A DNA stretch of 60,549 nucleotides from Burkholderia anthina (GTDB lineage: Bacteria; Pseudomonadota; Gammaproteobacteria; Burkholderiales; Burkholderiaceae): the NCBI RefSeq assembly GCF_902498995.1, contig NZ_CABVLY010000039.1, positions 1 to 60,549 on the forward strand. Reading direction: 5' to 3'. The notes under the pieces are model-generated. The model saw only the letters and a program-made list of their open reading frames with translations, did not search any database and had not been told where the DNA came from. Numbering within the stretch: position 1 is the stretch's first letter; every line of letters starts with the position of its first letter. A program made the position numbers and the translations under genes. This document shows positions 8,932 through 17,775 of the stretch, piece by piece.

Positions 8932-9031
8932 ATATAGCGGTTTTCTGAAATGATCGGGCGGCCTACGATGGGATTCATGGGGGCTGCGTCGCGGCCCGCC
9001 CGATTTCCGTGAACCCTGAAGGAGTGTCGTG

Positions 9032-10048
9032 ATGAAAGCCGTTGGACTGACCCGTTACCTGCCGATCGACGACCCGCAGGCGCTGCTCGACGTGGAACTG
9101 CCGCAACCGGTGCCGGGCCCGCGCGACCTGCTGGTGAAGGTCGAGGCGATTTCCGTGAACCCGGTCGACACCAAGGTGCGCGCGCCGAAGCCGCAGGTCG
9201 AGGAAACGCCGCGCGTGCTCGGCTGGGATGCAGCCGGCACGGTCGTCGCGGTCGGCGCCGAGGTCACGCTGTTCCGGCCGGGCGACGCGGTGTTCTATGC
9301 GGGCAGCATCACGCGGCCCGGCGCGAACAGCGAATTTCACGCGGTCGACGAGCGCATCGCCGCACTCAAGCCGCGCACGCTCGATTTTGCCGCCGCGGCC
9401 GCGTTGCCGCTCACCGCGCTGACGGCCTGGGAGGCGTTGTTCGACCGGTTGCGCGTGTCGCCGCAGGGCGCGGACGCCGGCAAGTCGGTGCTGATCGTCG
9501 GCGGCGCGGGCGGGGTGGGCTCGATCGCGATCCAGCTCGCGAAGACGCTCGGCAAGCTGCACGTGATCGCGACGGCGTCGCGACCGGCATCGGCCGAATG
9601 GGTGCGCTCGCTCGGCGCGGACGACGTGGTCGATCATTTCGGCGACCTGCCGGCCCAACTGCGCGAAATCGGCCGCCCGAACGTCGACTACGTGCTGATC
9701 TTCAACGACACGGATCGCCATTTCCCTGCCGCCGCGGAAGTCATCCGGCCGCAGGGCGGCATTTGCACGATCGTCGAGAACGAGAAGCCGGTCCCGGTCG
9801 AACAACTGAAGGCGAAGAGCGCCGCGTTTCACTGGGAGTTCATGTTCACGCGGGCGATGTTCGAGACGCCGGACATGATCGAGCAGCACCGGATCCTGAG
9901 CGAGGTGGCCCGGCTCGTCGACGGCGGGACGCTGCGAACGACGCTCGGCGCGCAGCTCGGCACGATCAACGCCGCGAACGTGCGGCACGCGCACCGGTTG
10001 CTCGAAGCCGGGCGCGCGATCGGCAAGCTCGTGCTGAGCGGCTTCTGA
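9032..10048 (+). CDS. Zinc-type alcohol dehydrogenase-like / quinone oxidoreductase family protein
   Basis: A 338-residue medium-chain dehydrogenase/reductase. The N-terminal GroES-like domain contains VKVEAISVNPVDTKVR. The Rossmann domain has the nucleotide loop GGAGGVGSIAIQLAK at about 158-172. The catalytic and structural zinc cysteines are absent, so it is predicted to act like quinone oxidoreductases, using NAD(P)H without metal. The ATG at 9032 follows AAGGAG at 9019-9024; a GTG directly before it is less likely. It is divergent from a LysR regulator and behind its palindromic site, suggesting inducible expression by an electrophile or quinone. The substrate is unknown. Confidence 0.88.
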   Translation: MKAVGLTRYLPIDDPQALLDVELPQPVPGPRDLLVKVEAISVNPVDTKVRAPKPQVEETPRVLGWDAAGTVVAVGAEVTLFRPGDAVFYAGSITRPGANSEFHAVDERIAALKPRTLDFAAAAALPLTALTAWEALFDRLRVSPQGADAGKSVLIVGGAGGVGSIAIQLAKTLGKLHVIATASRPASAEWVRSLGADDVVDHFGDLPAQLREIGRPNVDYVLIFNDTDRHFPAAAEVIRPQGGICTIVENEKPVPVEQLKAKSAAFHWEFMFTRAMFETPDMIEQHRILSEVARLVDGGTLRTTLGAQLGTINAANVRHAHRLLEAGRAIGKLVLSGF

Positions 10049-10220
10049 GCGGCTGCCGAGGCGGGCATCGCGGGTACGGGATGCCGCGTCGCGAACGCAA
10101 GGGGGGTAACACCCGATGCGTTTGCGGCGCATTGCCTGCCGCTTGGCGGTAGACTGACAACGCATCATGCATCGAAAACCGCGCGGCGCGCGCGTGCCGC
10201 CGCATTACAAGGAGGTCAGC

Positions 10221-10772
10221 ATGAGCCAACGCAGCTTGTCAGTCGCCGCATCGTGGTCGGCCGTATTCGCGGCGGCGTGCGTCAGCGCGAGCGTATTCGC
10301 GGCGCCGCCGGTCAAGGGCAGCCTGAAGGGCGGGGGGACAGGGCAGCTCGAATACACCGTCAAGGTCGATTCGAAGACCTTCGGCAACACGCAGGAGACG
10401 CGCAAGATCCGCTCGGGCGAAACGGACGACTTCAACTGGAAGTCGGTGCCGCCGAGCGGCGCGGTCGCGATGCCGGACGGCTGCCCGAACGCCGACAATC
10501 TGCCGCGCGACGAGAACGGCGCGATGGTGCGCCAGACCCAGATCCGGCTCGCGCCGTCGGTCGACGCGAAGGGCATCGCGAACGTGCAGATCAGCTTCCA
10601 GGCCGCCGCGCCGAAAGGCACGCGCAACGTGAGCGTCGGCGGCAAGTCGCTGCAATGTCCGGACGCCATATCGGTGAGCCAGGTCAAGTGGATATCGATT
10701 TCGACCAATGGCGGCTCGAAGTCCGTCACGATGAGCGACGGCACGAAGGTGACGGTGTCGATCAAGCACTGA
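10221..10772 (+). CDS. Secreted protein of unknown function
   Basis: A 183-residue protein with a Sec signal peptide (MSQRSLSVAASWSAVFAAACVSASVFA, cleavage near residue 27). The mature part is rich in Gly, Lys, Ser and Thr with alternating beta-type sequence and two cysteines (CPNADN and QCPDA) that could form a disulfide in the periplasm. A strong AAGGAGG ribosome site at 10209-10215 fixes the ATG at 10221. No recognised catalytic motif. It ends before a large inverted repeat that separates it from the convergent fetB. Confidence 0.85.
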   Translation: MSQRSLSVAASWSAVFAAACVSASVFAAPPVKGSLKGGGTGQLEYTVKVDSKTFGNTQETRKIRSGETDDFNWKSVPPSGAVAMPDGCPNADNLPRDENGAMVRQTQIRLAPSVDAKGIANVQISFQAAAPKGTRNVSVGGKSLQCPDAISVSQVKWISISTNGGSKSVTMSDGTKVTVSIKH

Positions 10773-10805
10773 GCGGTGCGCGCGCAACCAATTGCCATCC
10801 GGATT

Positions 10806-10864
10806 CGCGCGATAGCGGCGTAGCGGCACGTGAGCGTTTCGTGTTGCTACGCCGCTATCGCGCG
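10806..10864. terminator. 19-bp perfect inverted repeat between convergent genes
   Basis: The arms at 10806-10824 (CGCGCGATAGCGGCGTAGC) and 10846-10864 are exact complements around a 21-nt loop whose ends can pair further. It lies between the secreted-protein gene and fetB, which converge, so a bidirectional terminator is the simplest reading. There is no T-tract. A chromosomal repeat element is an alternative. Confidence 0.6.
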
Positions 10865-10889
10865 TCGTCGCGCCGCGCACCGGCGCGCG

Positions 10890-11693
10890 TCAATGCGCGC
10901 GTTCCTCGAGCCGCGATGCGAGAAAGCGATGATCGGCCGAGAACAGCCGGCGATACGTCATCAGTACCGCGCCGACCGTACCGAGCGCGGATGCCGCGGC
11001 GATCAGGAACATGATCACGATCTGGTAGCGCACGGCCTGCAGCGGCGACTGGCCCGCCAGCACCTGGCCCGTCATCATCCCCGGCAGGCTCACGACGCCG
11101 ACGACGGCCATCTGGTTGAGCGTCGGCAGCATGCCGGCACGCACGGCCTGGCGTGCCGCGTCCTGTGCGGCCTCCCAGCGCGTCGCGCCGAGCGCGAGCG
11201 CGGTTTCGACGCGGTCGCGCCGTGCGGTCAGTTCCTCCATCATCCGTTCGACGCCGAGCGACACGCCCGTGAGCGTATTGCCGAGGATCATCCCGAGGAT
11301 CGGGATTGCATATTGCGGCGCGTACCACGGATGAATGCGGATCACGACGAACAGGCCGATCGCCGCGACGAGCCAGCTGCTGAACCAGATCGATGCGATG
11401 CTGTCGACGCGCTGCCCGCGATACGTGTGCTTGCCGCGCCCGGCGCCTGCGAAGCCGGCGATCAGCGTCATCAATGCGGTGAGCGGCAGCACGACGGTCC
11501 AGTGCGGATGGCCGAACACCCAGCCGAGCACGTAGCCGATGGCGAGCAACTGCACGACGGTTCGCACCGCCGCGAGTGCGAGCTTGCGGCCGAGCCCGAG
11601 CGACAGCGCGGCCGAGAGCGCGCCGTTGATCGCGACGAGCGCGGCGGCGATGCCGACGTCGACGAGACTGAGATCCTGCAGTGCCGGGCTCAT
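10890..11693 (-). CDS. fetB: ABC transporter permease FetB (iron export type)
   Basis: A 267-residue membrane protein of the UPF0014 family (E. coli FetB/YbbM). Several hydrophobic segments are visible (about 10-30, 36-58, 62-82, 95-118, 122-145, 190-212, 220-245), with the family sequence VERMMEELTARRDRVETALALGA in the cytoplasmic loop that contacts the ATPase. In E. coli FetAB exports iron and protects against peroxide stress. Its ATG overlaps the stop of fetA by 4 nt (ATGA), so translation is coupled. The metal specificity here is inferred from the family. Confidence 0.88.
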   Translation of the reverse strand: MSPALQDLSLVDVGIAAALVAINGALSAALSLGLGRKLALAAVRTVVQLLAIGYVLGWVFGHPHWTVVLPLTALMTLIAGFAGAGRGKHTYRGQRVDSIASIWFSSWLVAAIGLFVVIRIHPWYAPQYAIPILGMILGNTLTGVSLGVERMMEELTARRDRVETALALGATRWEAAQDAARQAVRAGMLPTLNQMAVVGVVSLPGMMTGQVLAGQSPLQAVRYQIVIMFLIAAASALGTVGAVLMTYRRLFSADHRFLASRLEERAH

Positions 11694-12391
11694 TGCGCGG
11701 CCTCCTTCGGGTCCGTGGCGCGCAGCACGCCGGCCTGCATCACGAGCCGTGTCGCGGCGATGCGTACGGCCTGCGCCGGATCGTGCGAGATCCACATGTA
11801 TGCGCGTGCATCGGACGCCGCATCGAACCACGCGCCGACGAGCGCCTCGATCGCGCGCGTCGAATCGGGATCGAGCGCGGACGTCGGTTCGTCCAGCAGC
11901 AGCACGTCGGGATCGAGTTGCAGCACGCGCAGCAGCGCGGCGATCTGCGCTTCGCCGCCCGACAGTTCGCTCGCGCGCTTGTCGAGGAAGTCGGCGCCGC
12001 GGCCGGCACGCGCGGCGAGCGATTCGACGCGCGCGCGGTCGAACGCGACGTCGCGATAGATCGCGAGCGAATACGGGTAACGCAATTGCGCTTCGACGGT
12101 GCCGTCCATTTGCGCGGGGCGCTGACGCACGTAGGCGACGCTGCGCCGGTAGCGCGGAATCGCGCTGCGCCGGATCCGTTTGCCGCGCCACAGGATGTGT
12201 CCGCCATCGAGCGGATCGAGCAACGCGAGCGCGCGCAGCAGCACGCTCTTGCCCGATCCAGACGGCCCCGTGACAGCAATTCGCGATCCCGCCGCGAGGC
12301 TGAAGTCGGTCGGGGCGAGCAGCGTCTTGCCGCTGCTGGTGTCGCGGCGCGTGATGTGCTGCGCATCGATGAGGCCGGTCGGGGCTGTCAT
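11690..12391 (-). CDS. fetA: ABC transporter ATP-binding protein FetA (iron export type)
   Basis: A 233-residue ABC ATPase. Walker A is GPSGSGKS at 42-49, the signature is LSGGEAQ at about 144-150, Walker B is LLLDEPTSALD at about 165-175, and the switch histidine is in WISHD. It pairs with the UPF0014 permease encoded immediately downstream with a 4-nt overlap. Together they fit the FetAB exporter. The start at 12391 gives a normal family length although no clear Shine-Dalgarno precedes it; an extended frame to 12487 looks less natural. Confidence 0.88.
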   Translation of the reverse strand: MTAPTGLIDAQHITRRDTSSGKTLLAPTDFSLAAGSRIAVTGPSGSGKSVLLRALALLDPLDGGHILWRGKRIRRSAIPRYRRSVAYVRQRPAQMDGTVEAQLRYPYSLAIYRDVAFDRARVESLAARAGRGADFLDKRASELSGGEAQIAALLRVLQLDPDVLLLDEPTSALDPDSTRAIEALVGAWFDAASDARAYMWISHDPAQAVRIAATRLVMQAGVLRATDPKEAAQ

Positions 12392-12542
12392 GTCAAAAGT
12401 GAAAAAAAGCGTTAACGGTGCCGAAGCGTGTCCGCAGTGTGCGTCATAATACCGATTGAAAAGCCGCCGGTGTCGTGCGCCGTTCATTCACGCAAGCGGC
12501 CCGACATGGCGCAAAACCCGGCAGAACAACAACGGACCCGCC

Positions 12543-14825
12543 ATGACGCTAACCCGAGCCATCGGTAAATCGGCTGCATGGATCGTCGGTATCGTCGCAA
12601 TCGTCATTGCGGCAGCCGGCATCTTTCTCTTCACGTTCGACTGGAACCACGCGAAGCCGTGGATCAACGAACGGGTGACGGCTGCACTCGGCCGTCCATT
12701 CGCGATCAACGGCGACATCAAGATCGGCTGGCGTCGCCCGTCGGGCGAGACCGGCTGGCGCGCGTGGGTGCCCTGGCCGAGCTTCTCGGCCACGCAACTC
12801 GAGATCGGCAATCCCGATTGGGCGAAGGCGCCGAAGTTCGTCACGCTCGACGCCGCGCATTTCGATCTGGCGATCCTGCCGCTCTTCGCGCACGAGATCG
12901 TCATTCCGTCGATCGACGTCGTCAATCCCGCGGTCGACCTCGAACGGCTCGCCGACGGTCGCAATACGTGGACCTTCCAGTTCCAGCAATCGTCGCAGCC
13001 GTCGCCGTGGAAGGTGCGGCTGGACAGCTTCGGTTTCGCGAAGGGGACCGTCGCCTATCGTGACGCGATCACCAAGGCCGATCTCACGGTTGCGATCGAT
13101 ACGCTCGGCCAGCCGATTCCGCTCGGCGACGTGCTGAAGGAGCAGGAGCAGACGTCGCGTGCGGCATCGGCCCAGCGCGTCGGCAAGCGCGGCGCCGCGC
13201 AACTGAGCGCGAAGGCGCATGCCCAGGCCGCGTCGAGCGCGTCGAGCGCGTCGGCGGCGGAGGGCGCGAGTGCGGCGTCGCCCGGTGCTGTTCCGGCTGC
13301 CGCGAGTAGTTCGGGCTCCTCCGCATCGGCGGTCGCATCGGCCTCCGGTGCAAGCGGCGCCAGTGGCGCGGCCGCCGCGGCGCCGTCCGGGCCGACGTAT
13401 GCGTTCGGGCTCAAGGTCGACGGCCGCTACAAGAACGTGCCGATCAACGGCACCGGCAAGGTGGGCGGCGTGCTCGCGATCGAGAATGCGACGCAACCGT
13501 TCCCGTTGCAGGCCGATGTGAAGGCGGGCGATACGCGGCTCGCGATCGTCGGCACGCTGACCGATCCGATGCATCTCGCGGCGATCGACCTGCGACTGTG
13601 GCTGCAGGGCACGTCGATGTCGCACCTGTACCAGCTTACCGGCATCACGCTGCCCGACACGCCGCCGTATGCGACCGAAGGGCGCCTGATCGGCAACTTC
13701 AAGCCGCACGCGAGCACGTTCCGCTACGAGAACTTCAACGGCCGCGTCGGCGGCAGCGATCTCGGCGGCACGCTCGCCTACGCACAGAGCGAACCGCGGC
13801 CGAAGCTGTCGGGCGAACTCGTGTCGAACCTGCTGCAGTTCTCCGATCTCGCGCCGGTGATCGGCGCGGACACCGCCGCGAGCAAGGCCAAGCGCGGCGA
13901 CACGACGCGCCAGCCGCCGGGGCGCGTGCTGCCGGTCGAGACGTTCCGCACCGACCGCTGGCGCGCGCTCGACGCGGACGTGAAGTTCACCGGCCGCAAG
14001 CTGATCAAGAGCGCGAACCTGCCGATCACGAACCTGTACACGCACATCGTGCTGCAGGACGGCGTGCTGTCGCTCGAACCGCTGCAGTTCGGCGTCGCGG
14101 GCGGCACGCTCGCGACGACCGCGCATCTCGACGGCAGCGGCACGCCGCTGAAGGGCCGCTTCACGGTGGCCGCGCGGCACTTGAAGCTCAAGCAGCTGTT
14201 CCCGGCGCAGAAGGTGATGCAGTCTGCGCTCGGCGAGATCAACGGCGACGCGTCGCTGTCGGCGACCGGCAACTCGCCGGCCGCGCTCGCCGCGACCTCG
14301 AACGGCGAAGTGAAGGCGCTCGTGACGGACGGCCGCATCAGCCGCCTGCTGATGGAGGCGGCGGGGCTGAACGTCGCGAACGTCGTCTACGAGAAGCTGT
14401 TCGGCAACCGCGACGTGAACATCAATTGCGCGGCGATCGACTTCGCCGCGACCAACGGCATTCTCGATCCGAAGGTGTTCGCGCTCGATACCGACGACGC
14501 GCTGATCAACGTCGACGGCACGATCAGCCTGCGCGACGAATCGCTCGATCTGAAGATCCATCCGCATACGAAGGGCTTCCGGATCTTCTCGCTGCGCTCG
14601 CCGCTGTACGCGAAGGGCACGTTCAAGAATCCGGACGTCGGCGTCGATGCGGGCGCGCTCGCGCTGCGTGCCGGCGCGATGATCGGCCTCGGCCTGATCA
14701 ACCCGTTCGCGGCGCTGATTCCGCTGATCGCGCCGAGCAACAACAAGGGCGTGCCGTGCTCGCAGCTGTTCGGGCAGATGAAGGAGAAGGCTGCGCAGAG
14801 GCAGGCGGCGAAGGCAGGGAAGTAA
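12543..14825 (+). CDS. AsmA family protein
   Basis: A 760-residue inner-membrane-anchored protein. One N-terminal transmembrane helix (about 12-32, AAWIVGIVAIVIAAAGIFLF) leads into a large periplasmic AsmA/YhdP-like region with repeated beta-strand sequence. The C-terminal AsmA_2-type region, about 480-720, includes LDLKIHPHTKGF and SPLYAKGTFKNPDVGVD. The family is implicated in outer-membrane assembly and lipid transport between membranes. An Ala/Ser/Gly-rich low-complexity insert at about 226-282 interrupts the first domain. The ATG at 12543 starts directly before the anchor; an upstream frame lacks family features. Confidence 0.9.
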   Translation: MTLTRAIGKSAAWIVGIVAIVIAAAGIFLFTFDWNHAKPWINERVTAALGRPFAINGDIKIGWRRPSGETGWRAWVPWPSFSATQLEIGNPDWAKAPKFVTLDAAHFDLAILPLFAHEIVIPSIDVVNPAVDLERLADGRNTWTFQFQQSSQPSPWKVRLDSFGFAKGTVAYRDAITKADLTVAIDTLGQPIPLGDVLKEQEQTSRAASAQRVGKRGAAQLSAKAHAQAASSASSASAAEGASAASPGAVPAAASSSGSSASAVASASGASGASGAAAAAPSGPTYAFGLKVDGRYKNVPINGTGKVGGVLAIENATQPFPLQADVKAGDTRLAIVGTLTDPMHLAAIDLRLWLQGTSMSHLYQLTGITLPDTPPYATEGRLIGNFKPHASTFRYENFNGRVGGSDLGGTLAYAQSEPRPKLSGELVSNLLQFSDLAPVIGADTAASKAKRGDTTRQPPGRVLPVETFRTDRWRALDADVKFTGRKLIKSANLPITNLYTHIVLQDGVLSLEPLQFGVAGGTLATTAHLDGSGTPLKGRFTVAARHLKLKQLFPAQKVMQSALGEINGDASLSATGNSPAALAATSNGEVKALVTDGRISRLLMEAAGLNVANVVYEKLFGNRDVNINCAAIDFAATNGILDPKVFALDTDDALINVDGTISLRDESLDLKIHPHTKGFRIFSLRSPLYAKGTFKNPDVGVDAGALALRAGAMIGLGLINPFAALIPLIAPSNNKGVPCSQLFGQMKEKAAQRQAAKAGK

Positions 14826-15201
14826 GGGGCGAGGGCGCTGGCGGCGCCGGGCTGCTGCGGTCGGTTGCCGTCGGCGCCGGGGGCGCGCTTCGGATGGCGC
14901 GCACGTCCATTGCCATTGCACCGGTCAGCGTACCGCCGTGTTGGCATTAAAGGGGTCTGGTTGCGCGATATGGCCCTCGGGCCGCGGGGGCGACCGTCCT
15001 GCAATTCACCGCCGGGCTCAGGGTGGCCGGGCGTGACCGCCGCCGGCTACCGTCGAAGGGGCGCGTGCCGCCGCATTCACGGGTTGCCCGGCCGCGTGGA
15101 AACCCCTTGTCACACGCCGTCGCAGTGGCGCGGTCGGCAGTTTCTCCGACACCTGCTAAAATACACGGTTTTCCGTCGATTTCTCTCTTACGGGACCTGC
15201 C
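14826..15201. other. Intergenic region between the AsmA gene and the ABC-F gene
   Basis: These 376 bp contain GC-rich inverted repeats just after the AsmA stop (around 14840-14885) and probably the promoter of the ABC-F ATPase near 15150-15190, where the sequence becomes more AT-rich. I see no gene. Confidence 0.5.
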
Positions 15202-16794
15202 GTGCTTTCTACTGCCAACATCACGATGCAATTCGGGCCGAAGCCCTTGTTCGAGAATATCTCGGTCAAATTCGGCGAGGGCAACCGCTACGGTCTGATC
15301 GGCGCGAACGGCTGTGGCAAGTCGACCTTCATGAAGATCCTCGGCGGCGACCTCGAGGCGAGCGCTGGCAACGTCGCGCTGGAGCCGAACGTGCGTCTGG
15401 GCAAGCTGCGCCAGGACCAGTTCGCGTATGAAGACGTGCGCGTGCTCGACGTCGTGATGATGGGCCACACCGAAATGTGGGCCGCGATGACCGAGCGCGA
15501 CGCGATCTACGCGAACCCGGAAGCCACCGACGACGACTACATGCACGCGGCCGAGCTCGAAGGCAAGTTCGCCGAATACGGCGGCTACGACGCCGAGGCG
15601 CGCGCGGGTGCGCTGCTGCTCGGCATCGGCATCGAGGAGAAGTTCCACACCGGCACGATGGCCGACGTCGCGCCGGGCTGGAAGCTGCGCGTGCTGCTCG
15701 CGCAGGCGCTGTTCTCGAAGCCGGACGTGCTGCTGCTCGACGAACCGACCAACAACCTCGACATCAACTCGATTCGTTGGCTCGAGCAAACGCTCAACGA
15801 GTACAACTCGACGATGATCATCATTTCGCACGATCGTCACTTCCTGAACTCGGTGTGCACGCACATGGCCGACATGGACTTCGGCACGCTGAAGGTCTGG
15901 CCGGGCAACTACGACGACTACATGCTCGCATCGGCACAGGCGCGCGAGCGCCAGGCTGCGGCGAACACGCGTGCGAAGGAACGCGTGGCCGAGCTGCAGG
16001 ACTTCGTGCGCCGCTTCTCGGCGAACAAGTCGAAGGCCCGCCAGGCAACCAGCCGTGCGAAGCAGATCGACAAGATCAAGATCGAGGAATTCAAGCCGTC
16101 GTCGCGTCAGAACCCGTTCATCCGCTTCGAGTTCGAGAAGAAGCTGCACAACGTCGCCGTGGTTGCCGAAGACATCACGAAGAAGTACGAGCGCACGATC
16201 TTCCAGAACTTCAACCTGTCGGTGCAGCCGGGCGAGCGTATCGCGATCATCGGCGAGAACGGCGCGGGCAAGACGACGCTGCTGCGTTCGCTGCTCGGCG
16301 CGCTGCCGCTCGAGCACGGCACGGTGAAGTGGTCCGAGAACGCGAATGTCGGCTACATGCCGCAGGACACGTACGAGGAATTCCCGAACGACATCACGCT
16401 GATGGACTGGATCGACCAGTACCGCAAGGATGGCGACGACGAAACGATGGTGCGCGGCACGCTGGGCCGCCTGCTGTTCTCGTCGGACGACATCAAGAAG
16501 TCGGTGAAGGTGCTGTCGGGCGGCGAGAAGGGCCGCATGATCTGGGGCAAGCTGATGCTCGGCCGCCACAACGTGCTGCTGATGGACGAGCCGACCAACC
16601 ACATGGACATGGAGTCGATCGAGTCGCTGCAGATCGCGCTCGAGCAGTTCGAAGGCACGCTGATCTTCGTGTCGCACGACCGCGAATTCGTGAGCGGGCT
16701 GGCGAACCGGATCATCGAAGTGAAGACGGACGGCACGCTGTTCGACTTCGGCGGGAATTACGAGGATTTCCTGACGAGCCAGGGGCAGGAATAA
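15202..16794 (+). CDS. ABC-F family ATPase (YbiT-like)
   Basis: A 530-residue soluble protein with two ABC domains and no membrane segment. The first has Walker A GANGCGKS at 34-41 and Walker B LLLDEPTNNLD. The second has GENGAGKT at about 351-358, signature LSGGEKGRM and Walker B LLMDEPTNHMD. The linker contains a basic helical region (RFSANKSKARQATSRAKQ) typical of the ABC-F P-site tRNA interaction motif. ABC-F proteins act on ribosomes as translation factors; length and motifs are closest to YbiT. The GTG at 15202 is the only start giving the usual N-terminus. A textbook terminator follows. Confidence 0.92.
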   Translation: MLSTANITMQFGPKPLFENISVKFGEGNRYGLIGANGCGKSTFMKILGGDLEASAGNVALEPNVRLGKLRQDQFAYEDVRVLDVVMMGHTEMWAAMTERDAIYANPEATDDDYMHAAELEGKFAEYGGYDAEARAGALLLGIGIEEKFHTGTMADVAPGWKLRVLLAQALFSKPDVLLLDEPTNNLDINSIRWLEQTLNEYNSTMIIISHDRHFLNSVCTHMADMDFGTLKVWPGNYDDYMLASAQARERQAAANTRAKERVAELQDFVRRFSANKSKARQATSRAKQIDKIKIEEFKPSSRQNPFIRFEFEKKLHNVAVVAEDITKKYERTIFQNFNLSVQPGERIAIIGENGAGKTTLLRSLLGALPLEHGTVKWSENANVGYMPQDTYEEFPNDITLMDWIDQYRKDGDDETMVRGTLGRLLFSSDDIKKSVKVLSGGEKGRMIWGKLMLGRHNVLLMDEPTNHMDMESIESLQIALEQFEGTLIFVSHDREFVSGLANRIIEVKTDGTLFDFGGNYEDFLTSQGQE

Positions 16795-16830
16795 TTGCCC
16801 GGGCGGTCATGCCCGACCTGATGGATCAGC

Positions 16831-16862
16831 AGCCCGCCAGGTGGAAGCCTGGCGGGCTTTTT
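16831..16862 (+). terminator. Rho-independent terminator after the ABC-F gene
   Basis: AGCCCGCCAGG (16831-16841) pairs exactly with 16848-16858 around a 6-nt loop, followed by a T-run. It lies 37 nt after the stop codon. Confidence 0.95.
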
Positions 16863-17183
16863 CGTATCCGGAATATCCGGGCCGGCCGCTCGTCGTGACT
16901 GAACCGGCTCGATACGCAGCGGACACCGGCCGACGGGGCGCAGCGCGTGCCCGTCCATTCGCGCGATCGGCCGCCGCCGCCGGAAATGATTGTAAAACGA
17001 CCCGCGCACACCATCCGCACACCATCGCTCCGCACCGCATTCCCCGTCAAGTATTGTCAAATCCGCCGCAATATCACGATGCCTGACGTTTCGCGCCGGT
17101 GTCGAGGCTGTCATCGGCCGATTGATTGAGTATGCTTTGATTCGAATCGCGGTACTTATGCAGTCACTACAGGGAGGCTTCAC
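16863..17183. other. Intergenic region upstream of the DUF2501 gene
   Basis: About 320 bp without a convincing gene. It becomes AT-richer towards 17120-17160 and contains a perfect 10-bp palindrome GATTCGAATC at 17139-17148, near where the promoter of the next gene should lie. Confidence 0.4.
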
Positions 17184-17663
17184 ATGAATGCACGTCTATA
17201 CCGCGCGACCGTAGCCGGCGCGCTGATCGGATTGCTCGCGCCGTTTTCGGTCGCCCATGCGCAGCTTGGCGATGTGCTGAAGCAGGTCGGCGGCGGTGAC
17301 TCGGGCAGCAGCGCGGGCGGTGCGCTGGGCAACCTGGGCGGCCTCGGCGGCGCGCTCACGGGCGGCGGCGGCGCGTCGTCGCTGATGTCGGGCAGCAGCA
17401 GCAACGTCGCGGGCCTGCTGCAGTTCTGCATCCAGAACAACTATCTCGGCGGCGCGTCCGGCGGCGCATCGTCGGTGAAGGACGCGCTGATGAGCAAGCT
17501 CGGCGGCAATGCGTCGTCCGACAGCGGCTATACGAGCGGCGCGAGCGGGATCCTCGACGCGGGCAACGGCAGCAAGGTCGACCTGAGCGGCGGCGGTCTG
17601 AAGCAGCAGGTCACCAAGCAGATCTGCGACAAGGTGCTCGCACAAGGGAAGTCGCTGCTGTAA
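17184..17663 (+). CDS. DUF2501 domain-containing secreted protein
   Basis: A 159-residue exported protein with a signal peptide cleaved after AHA (about residue 26). A long Gly/Ser/Ala low-complexity stretch (about 36-75) is followed by the conserved C-terminal part with LLQFCIQNNYL and QQVTKQICDKVLAQGKSLL; the two cysteines may form a disulfide. This pattern is that of DUF2501 (E. coli YjjA family), function unknown, probably periplasmic. GGGAGG lies about 9 nt before the ATG. A single-gene transcript is likely. Confidence 0.88.
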   Translation: MNARLYRATVAGALIGLLAPFSVAHAQLGDVLKQVGGGDSGSSAGGALGNLGGLGGALTGGGGASSLMSGSSSNVAGLLQFCIQNNYLGGASGGASSVKDALMSKLGGNASSDSGYTSGASGILDAGNGSKVDLSGGGLKQQVTKQICDKVLAQGKSLL

Positions 17664-17678
17664 GCCGGCGTCGCGTAC

Positions 17679-17709
17679 CGTTCGCGCACGTCGAGTCCGT
17701 GCGCGAACG
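17679..17709. terminator. 12-bp inverted repeat between convergent DUF2501 and adh genes
   Basis: CGTTCGCGCACG (17679-17690) and CGTGCGCGAACG (17698-17709) pair perfectly around a 7-nt loop. It lies between two convergent genes. There is no T-tract, but position and strength suggest bidirectional termination. Confidence 0.55.
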
Positions 17710-17775
17710 ACAGAAAGGGCCGGTGTGGCGGCGGAAGCAGGCTGTCGCCGTCACCGGCGGTAACGTCCGGCCGCG

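Noticed and set aside
12549..14921. A 790-codon minus-strand open frame opposite the AsmA gene
   Set aside because: Arg-rich, no motif, no ribosome site. The plus strand encodes a normal AsmA protein with membrane anchor.
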